Shown here: positions 1 through 8,382 of the stretch, in pieces | Numbering within the stretch: position 1 is the first letter of the stretch | How the letters are laid out: the number at the start of each line of letters is the position of its first letter | Assembly (NCBI GenBank): GCA_963716925.1 | Contig: CAVQUX010000010.1 | Coordinates: forward strand, 620,001 to 684,000 | Direction: 5' to 3' | Length of the DNA: 64,000 nt | Origin: DAISKN01 sp963716925 | GTDB lineage: Bacteria; Acidobacteriota; Vicinamibacteria; Marinacidobacterales; SMYC01 | The notes under the pieces: generated by a model | The model's database searches: none | What the model was told of the DNA's origin: nothing | What the model saw: only the letters and a program-made list of their open reading frames with translations | Translations under genes and position numbers: made by a program

Positions 1-2097
1 GGATCGCACGGGCTTTCCGCAGTAGAGGGAGGCGAGCGCAGTAGCCATGGTGATCCCGGCCGAGGGGCCGTCCTTGGGAATGGCGCCGGCGGGAACGTGA
101 ACGTGAACGCCTTGCTCCCGGAAGGTCTCGGGCTCGATCCCGAGCTGCTTCGCGTTCGCCCAGAGGTAGCTCTGGGCGGCGCGGGCCGACTCCTGCATCA
201 CGCTTCCGAGCTGTCCGGTGAGAGTGAGGCCGCTCCCTCCAGGAAGAAGCGTCGCCTCGACATAAAGGACCTCGCCCCCGACCTCCGTCCAGGCAAGGCC
301 CGCGGCGACTCCCGGGGTCATCTCCCGGCGCGCCTTCTCCAGGCGGAAAGGCTCCGGCCCGAGCATCTCCACCAGATCGTCGGGCCTGACGGTCACGACG
401 CCCGCCTCGCCCTGGGCGAAACGAACCGCGACCTTCCGCACCACGCGGCCGATGACGCGCTCGAGCTGCCGGAGCCCGGCCTCACGGGTGTAACGCTGGA
501 TGATCCGCATCAGCGTCTCGTCGGGCACGACGCATCGGGCGGGGCCGACGCCGCTCTCCTGAAGCTGGCGGGGAAGGAGGTAGCGCCGGGCGATCTCGAG
601 CTTCTCGTTCTCGCTGTAACCGGCGAGGCGCAGCACCTCCATCCGGTCCAGGAGCGGCCGGGGGATGGTGTCGAGGTTGTTCGCCGTCGTGATGAAGAAG
701 ACCTTCGAGAGATCGAACGGCAGGTCGAGGTAGTTGTCGCGGAAGCTGTCGTTCTGCTGAGGGTCGAGGATCTCGAGCATCGCCGACGCCGGATCTCCGC
801 GGAAGTCGTGTCCGAGCTTGTCGATCTCGTCGAGCATCAGCACCGGGTTGTTCACTTTCACCCGGCGCAAGGCCTGGAGGATTCGTCCGGGCATGGCCCC
901 GATGTAGGTCCTGCGGTGTCCCCGGAGCTCGGCCTCGTCGTGAACCCCCCCGAGGCTCATCCGTTCGAATTTCCGGTTCTGCGCTCTCGCGATCGATTTC
1001 CCCAGAGAGGTCTTGCCCACTCCCGGCGGCCCCACGAAGCAGAGGATCGGAGATTTCGCCTCCGGATTGAGCTTGAGCACCGCGAGGTGCTCCAGGATCC
1101 GGCTCTTCACGTCATCGAGGTCGAGATGGTCCTCGTCCAGGACCTCCCGGGCGCGAGCGAGGTCGAGAACCGTTTCCGATCTCTCGTTCCAGGGAAGCTC
1201 CAGGACGAGCTCGATATAGGAACGGATGATGCCGGATTCGGGCGAGGCCGCCGGGAGCCGTGCCAGGCGCTTGAGCTCCCGGTCCGCCTCCTTGCGCGTC
1301 GCCTCGGGAAGGTTCGCCTTCTCGATACGCTCGCGGAGGAGCTCGACCTCCGCCCCTTCCTCGTCTTCCTCCCCCAGCTCCTCCTGGATCGCTTTCATCT
1401 GATGGCGCAGGAGGGCGTCCCGCTGCTGTTTGGTGAGCTCGGTCTGCACCTTGCTCGCGATGTCGTGCCGGAGCTCGAGGACCCTCACTTCGTGCTGCAG
1501 GTACTCGTGCATCAGGGCGAGCGCCCTGGTAAGGTCGTTCGCGGACAGCAGCTCCTGGGCCTTCGTCATCTCGAGCCCCATGAGCGACGCGAGGATGTAG
1601 AGCCAACGGAGGCGATCCTCCTCGCCGCCGGTGAGCTGCGAGAGGTCGATGTCCGAGGCGTCGGGCCGGGCGAGCGCCAGAGCCTTCGTGCCCAGCTCCC
1701 GGACCTCGCGCTCGAGCGCTTCGATCTCGTCGCCCACGTCCAGGGCTACGGGGGCGGGCTCGAACCGCGCCTTCACGAAAGGTTGGGCCTGCACGATCTC
1801 ACGGAGGCGCACCCTCTGGATTCCCTGCACGAAGATCTGCATGCCGCCCTGGGGGGCGGGGGCGAGGCGTCGGATCACGCCTTTCGTTCCTATCTCGAAG
1901 AGATCGTCCTTTCCCGGCTCCTGGACGGCGGCGTCGCGCTGAGCGACCACGAGGACTTCCTTCTCTTCGGTCGCGACGGCGGCTTCGATGGCGGCGACCG
2001 ACACCGGGCGGCCGGCGGCGAGCGGCATCCCCAGATAAGGGAAGAGAACGGCGTTTTTCAACGGGAACAGCGGGAGAATCAGGGCGTCGTTGCTCAC
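1..2097 (-). CDS. lon: ATP-dependent protease Lon (C-terminus cut by window edge)
   Basis: Cytoplasmic AAA+ serine protease that degrades misfolded and regulatory proteins. I translated 699 codons on the minus strand. The order is a LON substrate-binding N-domain (starts SNDALILPLFPLKNAVLFP), a coiled middle region, then the AAA+ module with Walker A GPPGVGKTS (about nt 1007-1033) and Walker B/sensor residues. The protease domain begins with the catalytic-serine motif PKDGPSAG (about nt 57-85). The catalytic lysine and roughly the last 100 residues lie left of the window. Start is GTG at 2095-2097, one base after the stop of the small heat-shock gene, whose 3' end supplies the purine-rich ribosome site GAGGAAGAG. 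The pair looks like a two-gene proteostasis operon. Confidence 0.95.
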   Translation of the reverse strand, partial: MSNDALILPLFPLKNAVLFPYLGMPLAAGRPVSVAAIEAAVATEEKEVLVVAQRDAAVQEPGKDDLFEIGTKGVIRRLAPAPQGGMQIFVQGIQRVRLREIVQAQPFVKARFEPAPVALDVGDEIEALEREVRELGTKALALARPDASDIDLSQLTGGEEDRLRWLYILASLMGLEMTKAQELLSANDLTRALALMHEYLQHEVRVLELRHDIASKVQTELTKQQRDALLRHQMKAIQEELGEEDEEGAEVELLRERIEKANLPEATRKEADRELKRLARLPAASPESGIIRSYIELVLELPWNERSETVLDLARAREVLDEDHLDLDDVKSRILEHLAVLKLNPEAKSPILCFVGPPGVGKTSLGKSIARAQNRKFERMSLGGVHDEAELRGHRRTYIGAMPGRILQALRRVKVNNPVLMLDEIDKLGHDFRGDPASAMLEILDPQQNDSFRDNYLDLPFDLSKVFFITTANNLDTIPRPLLDRMEVLRLAGYSENEKLEIARRYLLPRQLQESGVGPARCVVPDETLMRIIQRYTREAGLRQLERVIGRVVRKVAVRFAQGEAGVVTVRPDDLVEMLGPEPFRLEKARREMTPGVAAGLAWTEVGGEVLYVEATLLPGGSGLTLTGQLGSVMQESARAAQSYLWANAKQLGIEPETFREQGVHVHVPAGAIPKDGPSAGITMATALASLYCGKPVRS

Positions 2098-2098
2098 G

Positions 2099-2422
2099 TT
2101 ACTCTTCCTCATCGAGGGTGACGATGAGCATCCCCTCGACGTATTCCGTCCGCAGCGAGCATCGGTCGGCCTTGCAGGGAAGGCGAATGGTTCTCTCGAA
2201 TCGCGAGTAGGAGATCTCCATCGAATGGTGAAGGTAGCCTTTCTGCACGAAGCGATCCCGGCGCACTCCGCTGATTCGAAGCTCCGAGCTCGTCGCTTCC
2301 ACCCTCACCTCGTCGGGGCTCACTCCCGCGAGGTCGAACTTCACCAGCCAGCCCGTGGGAGTGCGGTAGATGTCCGCCCGAGGCGACCAGTCGAGACCCC
2401 GGAGCTCGTCGAATAGAAACAC
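2099..2422 (-). CDS. Hsp20/alpha-crystallin family small heat shock protein
   Basis: ATP-independent holdase chaperone; 107 aa, almost only the alpha-crystallin domain. Seen: SPRADIYRTPTGWLVKFDLAGV at the start of the domain (split here as beta strands 2-3) and the closing GMLIVTLDEEE. The usual I-X-I tail is missing, so it may form small oligomers. Start is GTG at 2420-2422, preceded by GGGAGGAA. It is followed one base later by lon, so chaperone and protease are made together. A TACAAT-like -10 element (2444-2449, minus strand) sits in the 41-bp space to the divergent phosphofructokinase gene. I see no CIRCE element. Confidence 0.9.
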   Translation of the reverse strand: MFLFDELRGLDWSPRADIYRTPTGWLVKFDLAGVSPDEVRVEATSSELRISGVRRDRFVQKGYLHHSMEISYSRFERTIRLPCKADRCSLRTEYVEGMLIVTLDEEE

Positions 2423-2463
2423 GGTTCCTCCCGCGACCCCGCCATTGTACAGTACGCGGCGAG

Positions 2464-3636
2464 ATGAGCCGAAAAGACGCGCCCGCGCCGGCCTCCATTC
2501 GACGAATCGCCATCAACACCGGAGGCGGGGACGCCCCCGGACTCAACGCCGTCATCCGCGCGGTGGTTCTCACGGCGACGAGGCGGGGCTGGGAAGTCTA
2601 CGGAATTCGGGACGGCTACAACGGCCTGATGATGCCCGAGCTCTACCCGGAGGGGGGCCTCCTCCCTCTCACCCCGGGCTCGGTGCGCGGCATCACCCCG
2701 CTCGGAGGGACCATCCTGGGGACGACGAACGCGGGGAATCCCCTCAAGTACCCGACGACCTCTCCCGATGGGACCGTCGTCGAAGTGGATCGGTCCGACG
2801 AGCTGGTGCGTCTGTTTCGCGAGAAGGGCCTCGACGCCCTCATCGCCGTCGGCGGCGACGGGTCGCTCGGAATCGCGAGGGTGCTCCACGAAAAGGGCCT
2901 GCGCGTCGTGGGCGTCCCCAAGACCATCGACAACGACCTCGAAGGGACGGTGATCACGTTCGGCTTCGACACCGCGGTCTCGTTCGCGACGGAGTGCATC
3001 GATCGCCTGCAAACCACCGCGGCCTCCCATCGCCGGGTGATGGTGGTCGAGGTCATGGGGCGCTACGCCGGCTGGATCGCGCTCAACTGCGGGGTTTCGG
3101 GAACCGCGGACGTCATTCTCCTCCCGGAGATCCCCTACGACCTCGACGTGGTGGCGGCCAAGATCCGCGAGCGTGAGCGCGAAGGCGGTCTCTTCTCGAT
3201 CGTGGTGGTCGCCGAGGGCGCCCGTCCGAAGGGTGGAAGCCGCGTGGTGGTGGAAAAGAAGGTGGGTTCCGCCGAACGGCTCGGAGGGATCGGCCAGAAA
3301 CTCGCTCTCGAGCTCCAGGAGATTACGGGAAAAGAGTCGCGCTACGTCGTGCTGGGGCATCTGCTTCGCGGAGGCACACCCACCGCTTTCGATCGCCTCA
3401 TCTCCCTGCGGTTCGGAGCGGCGGCGGTTCGGTGCCTCGCGGAGGGCATCTACGGAGTGATGGTCGCGCTCGATCCGCCGGGCGTGCGGCAGGTGCCGCT
3501 CGAGGAAGCGACGCGAAGGATGAAGATCGTGCCTCTCGACTGCGACACGATTCAGACTGCGCGGGACCTGGGCATCTGTCTGGGGGATAGGCCTCAGCCG
3601 ACGGTGGTCAGGGTCACCGAACCGCCGGGCTGCTGA
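2464..3636 (+). CDS. pfkA: 6-phosphofructokinase, group III type
   Basis: Phosphorylates fructose 6-phosphate in glycolysis; 390 aa cytosolic enzyme. Seen: N-terminal GGGDAPGLNAVIRA, the GGDGS loop (near residue 138), PKTIDND with the catalytic aspartates (near residue 157), and MGRYAGWIAL. Known of the family: a Gly in GGDGS favours ATP, while GGDDT marks pyrophosphate enzymes; the Lys in PKTIDND is typical of group III. The combination points to an ATP-dependent group III enzyme, which is inference. Its start is 41 bp from the divergent Hsp20 gene, and its last 23 bp overlap the convergent CBS-domain gene. Confidence 0.93.
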   Translation: MSRKDAPAPASIRRIAINTGGGDAPGLNAVIRAVVLTATRRGWEVYGIRDGYNGLMMPELYPEGGLLPLTPGSVRGITPLGGTILGTTNAGNPLKYPTTSPDGTVVEVDRSDELVRLFREKGLDALIAVGGDGSLGIARVLHEKGLRVVGVPKTIDNDLEGTVITFGFDTAVSFATECIDRLQTTAASHRRVMVVEVMGRYAGWIALNCGVSGTADVILLPEIPYDLDVVAAKIREREREGGLFSIVVVAEGARPKGGSRVVVEKKVGSAERLGGIGQKLALELQEITGKESRYVVLGHLLRGGTPTAFDRLISLRFGAAAVRCLAEGIYGVMVALDPPGVRQVPLEEATRRMKIVPLDCDTIQTARDLGICLGDRPQPTVVRVTEPPGC

Positions 3637-4078
3637 TCGCACCCAGGGTTTCTCCTACTTCGGAAGCGCCTATCGGCTTCTTTTTCGCCCGCGTGCCCTT
3701 CGGGGACACCGCGACTCTCGCCAGGTCGCTGATGGAGAGGACGCCGAGGAGCTTCCCATCGGGGTCGACCACCGGTAGCCTCCGGACCTGATGGGCCCGC
3801 ATCAATTTCTCCGCTTCCTTCACGTCATCCATGGGCCGGCAGCTCCATAACCTTCGGCTCATCGCGCTCGAGACATGGATCTCTGCGAGCGCTTTCCCCT
3901 GGGTGAGCGCGGCCATGCAGATGTCCCGGTCGGTAAGCATCGCGATCGCGCGGCCTTCCTGATCCACCACCGGCACCGCCCCGCAGTCCCTCTCCCACAT
4001 GACCTTCGCGCTCCAGTCGACGGTATCGAACGGACGGCAGGCGCCCACGTCGGTCGTCATCAGCTCCTCGACTTTCAT
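3614..4078 (-). CDS. Tandem CBS-domain protein
   Basis: 154-aa cytosolic protein with two CBS domains, which generally bind adenosyl ligands and act as energy sensors or regulators. Seen: first CBS begins MKVEELMTTDVGACRP and ends near TDRDICMAAL; the second runs from VSSAMSRRLWSCRPMDD to GVLSISDLARVAV. A short basic tail (GTRAKKKP) follows. Start at ATG 4076-4078; longer upstream readings cross into the divergent DksA-like gene's leader and have no domain support. It converges on the phosphofructokinase gene with a 23-bp overlap. The partner protein is not evident from context. Confidence 0.88.
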   Translation of the reverse strand: MKVEELMTTDVGACRPFDTVDWSAKVMWERDCGAVPVVDQEGRAIAMLTDRDICMAALTQGKALAEIHVSSAMSRRLWSCRPMDDVKEAEKLMRAHQVRRLPVVDPDGKLLGVLSISDLARVAVSPKGTRAKKKPIGASEVGETLGAISSPAVR

Positions 4079-4144
4079 AGCCGACGATTCTACTGCGCCG
4101 GCATCGAGTTGACGACCGCCTGTCCGGTGGAGAGTATCTGGGCT

Positions 4145-4489
4145 ATGCCGACACGAGACCAGCTGCGCGACCAGTTGGTCGCGCGCCGCAGCGAGCTCCT
4201 CGCCCGGGTGCAGAGTATCGAGAACAACTTCCGCCGCGAGGAAAACCCTCTCGAGAAGGACGCCGAAGAGCAGTCGCTCCAGATCGAGGACGACGACGTG
4301 CTCAATGCGCTCGACGAAGCCGGACGCAGGGAGATCGCGGGAATCGAGCGAGCGCTCGCGCGCATGGATTCGGGAACCTATGGAACCTGCGCCCGCTGCG
4401 GGGAGCCCATCGCGCCCGCGCGTCTCCGGGCCCTTCCCGCGGCGGAGCTTTGCATCCGTTGCGCCGAGAGGATTGGAGGCTCCCGATGA
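4145..4489 (+). CDS. DksA/TraR-family zinc-finger protein
   Basis: 114-aa protein of the DksA/TraR family, whose members bind in the RNA polymerase secondary channel and modulate transcription. Seen: N-terminal coiled coil (DQLRDQLVARRSELLARVQ), an acidic tip region, the GTYGTCARCGEPI zinc-finger start and CIRC near the end, giving a CxxC-CxxC metal site. Shorter than E. coli DksA (151 aa), as in many short homologues. Start at ATG 4145. Its stop overlaps the next start (ATGA at 4486-4489), so it is probably translationally coupled to the TonB-C protein. Confidence 0.88.
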   Translation: MPTRDQLRDQLVARRSELLARVQSIENNFRREENPLEKDAEEQSLQIEDDDVLNALDEAGRREIAGIERALARMDSGTYGTCARCGEPIAPARLRALPAAELCIRCAERIGGSR

Positions 4490-5109
4490 AAGCCTTGCTG
4501 ATCGGTTTGCTGCTGATGGCACAGGCCGAGACCTCGACCTCCCGATTCCGGAGCGGGAAGGCTCCCGCTCTGCCGCCGCTCGCTCCGAACGGCGGCCTCG
4601 TCGGGCTCGAGCTTCGAATCGCTCCTTCGGGAATCGTGCAGGAAGCGATCGTCGTCGACGACTCCCCGCCCTTCACCGAAGAAATGAAGAAGGTCGTTCG
4701 GCTCTGGAATTTCGAGCCCCCCCTCGTCGACGGGGCGCCGGCCCCGGCCCGAGTCGCCCTCCTGGGTCTGTTCCGCGCCCCGACGCTCTTCGGAGGAGCC
4801 CCGCCGCCGCCGAAGAGAGTCACCGGCCCGTCCGAGGAAATACCCTACCCCAAGTCGACGACGACGCCGGCTTATCCGCCACAGGCGCTCGAATCGGGGG
4901 TGGTGATGCTCGAGGTCGAGGTGGACGAGAAGGGCGCGGTCGCGGGCGTCGAGATTCTCAACGAGACGGAGGGCTTCGCCGCGGTCGCGGTCGAAGCCGC
5001 GCGGCATTTTCGATTCCAGCCGGCGAAGCGTGACGGACGTCCCCTTCGGTCCTTTGCGGTGGTCGTCTTCGGATTCCCTCAGCCGCTGACTCCGGTAAGA
5101 CCCAGGTGA
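4486..5109 (+). CDS. Secreted TonB C-terminal domain protein
   Basis: 207-aa exported protein. Residues 1-14 (MKALLIGLLLMAQA) form a short signal peptide. A first degenerate repeat (GLVGLELRIAPSGIVQEAIVVDD) and a second, better TonB-C repeat (VVMLEVEVDEKGAVAGVEIL, then FRFQPAKRDGRP) follow. Known: TonB C-terminal domains bind TonB boxes of outer-membrane receptors; stand-alone secreted versions of this type have no assigned function. It lacks the usual long Pro-Lys spanning region. Start ATG overlaps the upstream stop (ATGA) and has TTGGAGG about 8 nt upstream. Confidence 0.75.
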   Translation: MKALLIGLLLMAQAETSTSRFRSGKAPALPPLAPNGGLVGLELRIAPSGIVQEAIVVDDSPPFTEEMKKVVRLWNFEPPLVDGAPAPARVALLGLFRAPTLFGGAPPPPKRVTGPSEEIPYPKSTTTPAYPPQALESGVVMLEVEVDEKGAVAGVEILNETEGFAAVAVEAARHFRFQPAKRDGRPLRSFAVVVFGFPQPLTPVRPR

Positions 5110-5153
5110 GGACGCGCGGGTCTGGAATGAAGTAGAGTTCCGCCGAGGTCTCC

Positions 5154-6845
5154 ATGACAAAGTACTCACGAAGACAGTTTCTAGGCACCGGCTCCGCCGC
5201 GGCGGCCGCTATCGGATGGGTTCACGAGGGCGAGGCTCAGAGTCGCCCGGGGCCGGCTCCGGAGACGATCGTGTGGAACGCGAAGGTATACACGATGGAC
5301 CCGGCGCTTCCCCGGGCCGAGGCGTTCGCCGTCAAGAACGGGCGCTTCCTCGCCGTCGGCGGAAACGACGACGTCCGCAACCTCGCGTCGTCTCAGACGG
5401 AGGTCATCGACGGCGCCGGGATGACGGTGACCCCGGGCTTCATCGACGCTCACTCCCATCCGTCCTCGGGAGGAGTCTCGGAGCTGATCCACGTGAACTG
5501 CGACCTTCGCAGCGTCGAAGCCATCCAGGCGGCGATTGCGAAACGAGTGGCCGAAACTCCTCCGGGAGAGTGGGTCGTCGGCTTCAAGTACGACGACACC
5601 AAGCTCCGCGAGGGACGGCCGCTGAACCGCCGCGACCTCGATGCCGTCGCCCCGAACCATCCCGTCGTCGTAGGCCACCGAGGCGGTCATACCTCCGTCT
5701 ACAACAGCAGGGCTTTCGAAAAGGCGGGGATCACCGCCGCCACGCCCGATCCGACCGGGGGCAAGTTCTATCGCGAGGGAGGCGAGCTCACGGGGCTCGC
5801 CGCCGAGCACGCGAACGACGTCTTCTACAAGATTATTCCCCGGGGGAGCACGCGGGCTCAGCGCCAGGCGGGGGTCGCGCTCATCTCCAAGCTCATGACC
5901 GCGAGCGGGCTCACGTCGGTCCACGAGACCGGCTGCGACACCGACGATCTCGTCGCTTACCAGGACGCCTATCGCGCGGGCGAGATGCGGTTCCGGATGT
6001 ACCTCTTCCCCTCGGGCAACACCGATCTGTACAGCGGATTGAAAACGGCGGGCATCCGCACCGGTTTCGGCGACGAGTGGCTCCAGATCGGGGCGGTGAA
6101 ATTCGTCGCCGACGGCTCCGCTTCGGAGCGGACGATGCGCATGTCGACTTCGTTCAAGGGGCGGCCGGACGACTTCGGAATCCTCACGATGACCGCAGAA
6201 CAGATCGACGACGCCGTCGAGGACGCCTACCGCCACGGCTTCCAGGTCGGGATTCACGCCAACGGCGACGTGACGATCGCCATGGTGCTCGACGCCTACG
6301 AGCGCCACCAGAAGATCGCCCCCCGGCCGGATCCCAGGCCCCGAATCGAGCATTGCTCGCTGGTGAATCCGGAGCTTCTCCGCCGGATCAAGGCCATCGG
6401 AGCGATTCCCACCCCGTTCTACACCTACGCTCACTATCACGGCGAGAAATGGGAGGAATACGGCGAGGAAAAGATGGAGTGGATGTTCGCGCACCGCTCC
6501 TTCCTCGACTACGGGATCATGGTGGCGGCGGCATCGGACTACACCCCCGGGCCCTACGAGCCGATGATGGCCCTGCAGAGCATGGTCACCCGCAAGGACT
6601 TCGAAGGGCGGGTCTGGGGCCCGAGCCAGCGAATCACCGTCGACCAGGCTCTGAAGGTCACCACCATCAACTCCGCCTATGCCTCTTTCGAGGAGAAGAA
6701 AAAAGGGTCCATCGAAGCGGGGAAGCTCGCCGACTTCACCATCCTGGGCCGGGACCCTCACGACGAGGATCCAGATCGCATCAAGGAGATCCCGGTGGTC
6801 CGGACGGTGGTGGGCGGAACGACGATGCACCGCCTCGACGGCTGA
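5154..6845 (+). CDS. Tat-exported amidohydrolase family protein (YtcJ-like)
   Basis: 563-aa metal-dependent hydrolase. Seen: twin-arginine signal SRRQFLGTG at residues 5-13 with a following Ala-rich stretch, so it is probably exported folded. The amidohydrolase-3 domain shows the metal motif GFIDAHSHPSS (near residue 100) and the C-terminal composite sandwich ending ADFTILGRDP. YtcJ relatives act on N-substituted formamides or related amides, but substrate cannot be read from sequence. It stands alone, converging with the cytochrome operon across a 207-bp gap that holds an inverted repeat. Confidence 0.88.
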   Translation: MTKYSRRQFLGTGSAAAAAIGWVHEGEAQSRPGPAPETIVWNAKVYTMDPALPRAEAFAVKNGRFLAVGGNDDVRNLASSQTEVIDGAGMTVTPGFIDAHSHPSSGGVSELIHVNCDLRSVEAIQAAIAKRVAETPPGEWVVGFKYDDTKLREGRPLNRRDLDAVAPNHPVVVGHRGGHTSVYNSRAFEKAGITAATPDPTGGKFYREGGELTGLAAEHANDVFYKIIPRGSTRAQRQAGVALISKLMTASGLTSVHETGCDTDDLVAYQDAYRAGEMRFRMYLFPSGNTDLYSGLKTAGIRTGFGDEWLQIGAVKFVADGSASERTMRMSTSFKGRPDDFGILTMTAEQIDDAVEDAYRHGFQVGIHANGDVTIAMVLDAYERHQKIAPRPDPRPRIEHCSLVNPELLRRIKAIGAIPTPFYTYAHYHGEKWEEYGEEKMEWMFAHRSFLDYGIMVAAASDYTPGPYEPMMALQSMVTRKDFEGRVWGPSQRITVDQALKVTTINSAYASFEEKKKGSIEAGKLADFTILGRDPHDEDPDRIKEIPVVRTVVGGTTMHRLDG

Positions 6846-6960
6846 CGCCAGCGGGAAAATCGAACGCCAGGGGGCGAAGGAGCCTCGCCGGCACGCCTCA
6901 CCGCGCGATCCCGACCGGACACTCCGCCCCGCGCACCCTATTGTGGCTCGTCGAGCCCAG

Positions 6961-7020
6961 GTGAAATGACCCACTCGTGCGCGAAACCGCGCTCACCCGA
7001 GCTCCCGTGGGCCATTTCAC
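6961..7020. terminator. Inverted repeat between convergent genes
   Basis: GTGAAATGACCCAC (6961-6974) and GTGGGCCATTTCAC (7007-7020) are complementary over 14 bp with one mismatch, separated by 32 nt. It lies between the 3' ends of the plus-strand amidohydrolase and the minus-strand cytochrome gene, where a bidirectional terminator is expected. There is no T-run, so factor-independent termination is unproven. The rest of 6846-7052 holds nothing I recognise. Confidence 0.4.
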
Positions 7021-7052
7021 GGGATCGCGCGCGTTAACACCCTGTCGATCCG

Positions 7053-7793
7053 CTACGGATTCGCGAGCTGCATGAGAAGCGCTTCGCTGCGCTCCTTGGC
7101 CGCCGCGAGCCGCTCCCGCATCTGATCGAACACGAACGCGTGGGCGGAGTTCACCGCTTCCTTTAGCGGTACCTGGGCCTGCTCGTAGGCGTCTTGCAGC
7201 GCTTTCTTTCGCACCGGATCCTTCACCCGGTCGATGAGCCTCGGAGCCGGCGCCAGGAGGCCGCGGATGGCGTCGACTTCCTGCAACAGGATGCGGCCAT
7301 CGGGCGCGAAGTCCGAGTTCGGATGCACCCCGTCGGGACCATGGCAGCTGTCGCACCGCTTCTCGAGGGAGCGAGGTGAGAGAAGGCGGGCGGCCACCGC
7401 GCCGTGGCAGGTGGCGCAGGTCGGCCCCTCCCCCCGACCCTCTCGCAGGATCTGATAGTGGCGGCTCTTCTGGAACTCGACGAAAGGCCCGATATGGCAC
7501 TTCCCGCAGGTTTGCGGGAGGTTGGTTCGATGAGTGGGGCTCGCGGGATTGCGGCTCGTCAGGATGCCCCGATGCGCGAGAAACGATTCGAACGTCGTCG
7601 CATCCCCGTCGTGGCATTTCTCGCAGCCGACGAGATTCCGCCCATGGGCCGACGACTCCCAGTCGTAGGTATGCTCCGGGAGCGGGTCTGCCTGAGGATT
7701 GGCGATGTGGCAGTCTGCGCAGCGATCCCCCTGAGCCCAGAGGGGTCGAGCACCTACCACGAGCAGAAACAGCAGCCACGGGCGAAGACGCAT
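7053..7793 (-). CDS. Periplasmic multihaem cytochrome c (five CxxCH)
   Basis: 246-aa exported electron carrier. Residues 1-20 (MRLRPWLLFLLVVGARPLWA) are a signal peptide. Five haem c motifs are visible in the first 150 residues: CADCH, CEKCH, CGKCH, CATCH and CDSCH, with extra histidines (SSAHG, SPTHR, SRHYQ) that may be distal ligands. The C-terminal 90 residues have no haem site and form charged helices ending QLANP. It is the last gene of an operon behind five universal-stress-protein genes and a 40-aa membrane protein, 22 bp after the latter. A link to low-oxygen respiration is an inference from that company. Confidence 0.85.
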   Translation of the reverse strand: MRLRPWLLFLLVVGARPLWAQGDRCADCHIANPQADPLPEHTYDWESSAHGRNLVGCEKCHDGDATTFESFLAHRGILTSRNPASPTHRTNLPQTCGKCHIGPFVEFQKSRHYQILREGRGEGPTCATCHGAVAARLLSPRSLEKRCDSCHGPDGVHPNSDFAPDGRILLQEVDAIRGLLAPAPRLIDRVKDPVRKKALQDAYEQAQVPLKEAVNSAHAFVFDQMRERLAAAKERSEALLMQLANP

Positions 7794-7815
7794 TCAAGAT
7801 TCCTCCGAAAGTCGT

Positions 7816-7938
7816 TCAATAAACCGCCGGGAGCCATCCCGCGGCGGAGGCGAAGAGCAAAGAGAGTACCAGGAACAGCGCCACCAGGAGAATCCTTCCT
7901 TTGGTAGTATGCAGGAGAAACTGGCTCAGCTCGGTCAT
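7816..7938 (-). CDS. 40-aa single-pass membrane protein
   Basis: Small ORF found by reading the gap between the cytochrome and the stress-protein gene. It starts MTELSQFLLHTTKGR, has one hydrophobic helix of about 20 residues (ILLVALFLVLSLLFASAAG), and ends WLPAVY. The ATG has an excellent ribosome site (GGAGGAA, 4-5 nt away). It lies 14 bp after one operon gene and 22 bp before the next. These features support it as a real gene despite its length. Function unknown. Small single-helix proteins are common accessory subunits of respiratory complexes, so an anchor or partner for the adjacent multihaem cytochrome is possible. Confidence 0.72.
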   Translation of the reverse strand: MTELSQFLLHTTKGRILLVALFLVLSLLFASAAGWLPAVY

Positions 7939-7952
7939 CGCTTCCTCCTTCG

Positions 7953-8372
7953 CTATCGGACCAGGAGCACCGGGCAGGGCGCGAGGAGCCCCACCTGATG
8001 GCTCAAGGTCCCGAGGCCCTCGCCCCGCCGCTCGCCGTCGATACGATGGGACTGGATCACCAGAAGGTCGGCGCCCATCCTCGTCGTCTCCGAGAGGATG
8101 GTCTTCGCTCGCGGACCGTAGATGACTTCGGACTCGACGCGGAATCCTCGCTCGCGCAGGGGCGCCGAAAGCGCCTCGAGGTGCTGCGAGGCCCGCTTCT
8201 CGAGTCGTCCGTAGAACTCCGGCTCCTCCTCCACCGAGAACCCGGGGATGGTCTCGATCACGTGAAGGAGATGAATCTTTCCTTGAGAGGGGGCTGCGAG
8301 CTTCGCCGCCATGTCGACGGCGGGACGGTTTCTGTCCGTCAGGTCCACGGGCACTACGATGGTTCGGAACAA
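7953..8372 (-). CDS. Universal stress protein (single UspA domain)
   Basis: 139-aa cytosolic UspA-fold protein: MFRTIVVPVDLTDRN starts strand 1 with the Asp of the nucleotide site, followed by KIHLLHVIE and LLVIQSH. The ATP loop G-2x-G-9x-G(S/T) is degenerate (SHRIDGERRGEGLGTLSH), so ATP binding is doubtful. It is the only one-domain member of the operon, 10 bp after the tandem-Usp gene at 8383-9291 and 14 bp before the 40-aa membrane protein. Confidence 0.88.
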   Translation of the reverse strand: MFRTIVVPVDLTDRNRPAVDMAAKLAAPSQGKIHLLHVIETIPGFSVEEEPEFYGRLEKRASQHLEALSAPLRERGFRVESEVIYGPRAKTILSETTRMGADLLVIQSHRIDGERRGEGLGTLSHQVGLLAPCPVLLVR

Positions 8373-8382
8373 GGGTTCACCT

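Noticed and set aside
97..2121. 674-aa open frame on the plus strand
   Set aside because: Exact antisense of lon; translation is Arg/Leu/His-rich with no domain, while the other strand gives a textbook Lon.
5181..6974. 597-aa minus-strand frame over the amidohydrolase
   Set aside because: GC-driven antisense frame; the plus strand has a Tat signal and metal motifs.
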